DNA of 8,256 nt from the NCBI GenBank assembly GCA_044238145.1, contig JBIIDT010000109.1:1-8256 (forward strand), in the 5' to 3' direction. A program made the position numbers and the translations under genes. How positions within the stretch are numbered: position 1 is the first letter of the stretch; each line of letters starts with the position of its first letter. Below, piece by piece: positions 5,578 to 8,256 of the stretch. The stretch is from QWPN01 sp044238145 (GTDB lineage Bacteria; Planctomycetota; Planctomycetia; Pirellulales; UBA1268). The notes below the pieces were generated by a model, which worked only from the letters and a program-made list of their open reading frames with translations, was not told the DNA's origin and did no database searches.

Positions 5578-7283
5578 ATGCATCGCTTCGCTTTCCTCGC
5601 GGCCGCGGCGGCAGCCACGTGCACCCTCGCACCCGCCGCCCCCGCCGACCGAATCATCCGCGGCGGCCCGATCGTCACCGTGAACCCGGCCCAGCCCGCG
5701 GCCGAGGCCGTGGCCATCGCCGGCGGGAAGATCGTCGCCGTCGGCGCCGCGGCGGACGTCATGCAGCATGCCGGCCCGACCACTGCAATCACCGACCTCG
5801 GCGGCAAGACGCTCGTGCCGGGGTTCGTCGACGGCCACAGCCACTTCTGGTCGCTGGTCGACGTGCAGACGCAGGCCCTCTGCGCCTCGCCGCCGATGGG
5901 GCCCTGCAGGACCGTGGCCGACGTGATCGCCGCCCTGCGGGCGGTCCAGGAGCGACGCCACCTCGGCCCCGGGAAGTTCGTGATGGGCTACGGCTACGAC
6001 CCCGAACTGCTCGCCGAGAAGCGGGCCCCCACGAAGCAGGAACTCGACGCCGCCTTCCCCGACAATCCCGTGGTGCTGGTCCACGTCTCGGGCCACGGCG
6101 CGATGCTCAACTCGAAAGCCCTGGCCACGTACGACATCACGGCCGCCACGCCGACGCCGTCGGGCGGCGTGATCGGCCGCGAGGCCGGCTCGCAGGAGCC
6201 GAACGGGCTGCTCTTCGAGACGGCCTTCCTGCCGATCTTCGCCAAGGTGCCGGGGCCGAACGACGACGAGTGCATCGAGCTGCTGAAGTCGGGCCAGGAA
6301 CTCTACCTGCGGGAAGGCATCACCACGGCCCAGGAGGGGGCCACGATGAAGCACCAGCTCGACCTGCTGCGGATCATGGCCGACCGGGGGCTGCTCGAAC
6401 TCGACGTCGTGGCCCTGCCCTTCATCACGGAGATCGACGCGGTCTTCGCCGGCCACCCCCCGCGGAACGAGCCGCAGTACAAGAACCGGCTGCGAATCGG
6501 CGGCGTGAAGATCGTGTCCGACGGCTCGCCGCAGGGCCGCACGGCGTGTTTCACGAAGCCCTACCTGACGGACGGCCCCGCGGGCCAGAAAAACTGGCGC
6601 GGGGAGTTGTCGTTTCCCCAGGCCACGCTCAACGGGTGGGTGCAGAAGGTCTACGACGGCGGGGCCACGCTGTTCACGCACTGCAACGGCGACGCCGCGA
6701 TCGACGCCCTGCTCGAGGCCCACCGCGCGGCCTCTGGCGACGATCCGGCCCGGCCCCGCGGCACGGTCGGCGTGCACTCGCAGTTCATCCGTCGCGACCA
6801 GCTGGAGAAGTACGCGGCCTGGAAGATCACGCCCTCCTTCTTCACCCTGCACTGCTTCTACTTCGGCGACACGCACGTCGCCAACCGCGGTGCCGAGCAG
6901 GCCGCGTTCATCAGTCCGATGAAGTCGGCCCGCGCCCTCGGCCTCCGGCCCGCGAACCACACCGACTTCAACGTCTCCCCGCTCGACCAACTGTTCACCA
7001 TCCACACGGCCGTGAACCGGACGACGCGGTCCGGCGTGACGCTCGGGCCGGACGAGCGCGTCGGCCCGCTCGAGGCCCTCGAGGCGATCACGATCGACGG
7101 GGCCCGGATGTATGGCGAGGTGGCGACGAAGGGCTCGATCGAGCCGGGCAAACTCGCCGACCTGGTCGTGCTCTCGGGCAATCCGCTGACGGTTCCGCCG
7201 GCGACCATCAAGGACCTCCGCGTCGAGGAGACGATCAAGGAAGGCAAGACCGTCTGGAGCCGGCGCGGGAGGGCCGACCGCCC

Positions 7284-7287
<4 letters not shown>
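5578..7287 (+). CDS. Exported YtcJ-like metal-dependent amidohydrolase
   Basis: The 569-residue product belongs to the amidohydrolase superfamily, YtcJ-like branch (Amidohydro_3). Residues 1-23 form a signal peptide with an alanine-rich core and likely cleavage after APA, so the enzyme is probably periplasmic. Features in order are a small N-terminal beta domain (24-80), the metal motif PGFVDGHSHFW (81-91; H87 and H89), HVSGHGAMLNSKAL (169-182), GGVKIVSDGSPQGRT (308-322; K311 is the candidate bridging lysine), LFTHCNGDAAID (365-376; H368), GVHSQF (398-403; H400), NHTDFNVSP (460-468; D463) and the C-terminal IEPGKLADLVVLSGNP (521-536). Relatives are annotated as predicted amidohydrolases with diverse or unknown substrates, and none can be assigned here. 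GAGAGG upstream supports the ATG at 5578 over an in-frame ATG 93 nt earlier, which lies before the signal peptide. Its stop overlaps the start of the yjbQ-like gene. Confidence 0.88.
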
Positions 7288-7706
<419 letters not shown>

Positions 7707-7730
7707 ACCCGGCCGGCCCCCCGCCCCCGG

Positions 7731-7764
7731 CGTCACGACCAGACCAGCCGTCACGACCGGACCA
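7731..7764. repeat. Two-copy 16-bp direct repeat, period 18
   Basis: The two units differ only at position 11 (A versus G) and are separated by GC. Tandem near-identical units 18 bp apart could be binding sites for a regulator of the downstream gene, or a small replication-slippage duplication. Two copies are too few to decide. Confidence 0.5.
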
Positions 7765-7792
7765 CGACGGCCGTTGGCCGCTGCGCCCGGCC

Positions 7793-7822
7793 GGCCGCGC
7801 GCCTTGCGGAGCCGCCGCGGCC
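7793..7822. repeat. Inverted repeat, 7-bp stem
   Basis: GGCCGCG (7793-7799) pairs perfectly with CGCGGCC (7816-7822) around a 16-nt loop. It lies 87 nt after the yjbQ stop and 72 nt before the next start. It could aid termination or be a chance GC-rich stem; no U-run follows. Confidence 0.3.
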
Positions 7823-7894
7823 AATGAGAGTCGGCAGTGCGTCGTGAGCCGTTCGCGACGCCCGATGACGACCCCCTCAACGAGGATTCTTCCG

Positions 7895-8256
7895 ATGATG
7901 CGCAGACTTTCCGTGTTCATGCTCGCGTTGGCGATGCTGCTGGCGACCGTGGTTCCCTGCCAGGCCCAGTTCGGCCTGCCCTCCGGCGGCCGCTCGGCCT
8001 TCGCCATGCCCGCGCGTCCCGCCGCGGGTGGCGGCCTGCTGGCCCGGCTCAACCGCCCGTTTGGCCCCACGCTGCCCGGCATGCCGACGGCCAGCGCGCT
8101 GGGCCTGATCGCCCCGCGGCTGAGCATGCTCACGCAGATCGGCCAGTTCGGCGGCTTCAAGAGCCAGGCCGGACGGCTGGCGGTGATCGGGCTGATCTCG
8201 CCGCGCATCAGCCCGGCCGTGGCTCTCGTCCGCACGCCGCCGACGACCCGGCAGGC
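7895..8256 (+). CDS. Exported protein of unknown function (partial, C-terminus beyond window)
   Basis: The frame opens at tandem ATG codons (7895 and 7898) and runs to the window edge, giving 120 residues with no stop. GAGGA (7882-7886) lies 8 nt upstream. Residues 1-24 form a clear signal peptide: MMRR, a hydrophobic core FMLALAMLLATVV and a PCQA|QFG cleavage site, so the product is exported; C22 does not sit in a convincing lipobox. The visible mature part is rich in G, P, A and L with repeated short patterns such as GQFGGF and SPRISP, and no recognised domain. Codon use with G/C at third positions fits a real gene better than the overlapping minus-strand frame. I do not recognise a family. 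Confidence 0.65.
   Translation, partial: MMRRLSVFMLALAMLLATVVPCQAQFGLPSGGRSAFAMPARPAAGGGLLARLNRPFGPTLPGMPTASALGLIAPRLSMLTQIGQFGGFKSQAGRLAVIGLISPRISPAVALVRTPPTTRQ

Larger units (their letters stand above)
7707..7894. other. Intergenic region with short direct repeats and a hairpin
   Basis: This 188-nt gap holds no convincing gene. Directly repeated copies of CGTCACGACCRGACCA occur at 7731-7746 and 7749-7764 (15 of 16 identical, period 18). CCCGGCCGGCC occurs at 7708-7718 and 7786-7796. Two stems are visible: CGGCC/GGCCG (7768-7772 with 7776-7780) and GGCCGCG/CGCGGCC (7793-7799 with 7816-7822). No T-tract follows, so a standard intrinsic terminator is not shown, though a terminator for the upstream operon would be expected here. 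I could not identify a promoter for the next gene. Confidence 0.5.

Noticed and set aside
5477..5632. Upstream ATG at 5632 adding 52 residues to the methyltransferase
   Set aside because: It lies inside the divergent amidohydrolase gene and the extra sequence has no family similarity.
3656..5683. Plus-strand open frame of 675 codons spanning two minus-strand genes
   Set aside because: It crosses the whole methyltransferase gene, most of the BMP gene and the divergent gap, has low-complexity composition and no recognisable domain. It is an antisense shadow.
3831..5807. Minus-strand open frame of 658 codons, out of frame with the annotated genes there
   Set aside because: It runs through the methyltransferase and BMP genes in another frame and gives Arg/Gly/Ala-rich sequence, unlike the real frames, which show conserved motifs.
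5542..7005. Minus-strand open frame of 487 codons opposite the amidohydrolase
   Set aside because: Composition is Gly/Val/Arg/Asp-rich without motifs, and the plus strand encodes a complete YtcJ-like enzyme.
5619..7283. Long in-frame extension upstream of yjbQ that would make a 695-residue fusion
   Set aside because: The extension is the amidohydrolase read in the wrong frame. YjbQ proteins are about 140 residues and the GTG at 7284 gives exactly that.

Overview
This window looks like chromosomal DNA from a very GC-rich bacterium, by eye about 70% GC with strong G/C preference at third codon positions. The gene repertoire suggests a planctomycete: a secreted ceramidase-like protein with a GKYND-type motif, many exported proteins, a BMP-type binding protein with no transporter genes beside it, and short operons separated by divergent gaps. 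That assignment is inference; no rRNA or other taxonomic marker is present.

Layout, left to right. (1) Minus strand: nagB (1452-2186) reads into a secreted neutral ceramidase-like gene (start 1412) that leaves the window at base 1. (2) A 124-bp divergent gap (2187-2310) holds candidate back-to-back promoters. (3) Plus strand: nagA (2311-3516). (4) Minus strand, convergent with nagA: a BMP-family solute-binding protein (3539-4546), preceded by a SpoU/TrmH-family RNA 2'-O-methyltransferase (4625-5476). (5) A second divergent gap (5477-5577). (6) Plus strand: an exported YtcJ-like amidohydrolase (5578-7287) whose stop overlaps the GTG start of a YjbQ-family gene (7284-7706). (7) A 188-bp gap with small repeats and a hairpin. 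(8) The start of an exported protein of unknown function (7895 to beyond 8256).

The clearest functional unit is the amino-sugar pair. NagA deacetylates GlcNAc-6-phosphate and NagB converts the resulting GlcN-6-phosphate to fructose-6-phosphate and ammonia, so the two divergent genes form the standard entry into glycolysis. The ceramidase-like protein is probably co-transcribed with nagB and could supply or process an extracellular amide-linked amino-sugar or lipid substrate, but that is conjecture. The amidohydrolase and YjbQ genes are translationally coupled. The methyltransferase and the binding protein appear to be independent genes.

I saw no rRNA, tRNA, CRISPR array, insertion sequence, phage gene, defence module or attachment site. 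This is mostly ordinary chromosomal territory, and I found no convincing undescribed multi-gene system. The points most worth checking are the ceramidase-like protein with an altered catalytic region, the YtcJ-YjbQ coupling, the overlapping divergent promoter elements between nagA and nagB, and the apparent leaderless start of the methyltransferase gene.
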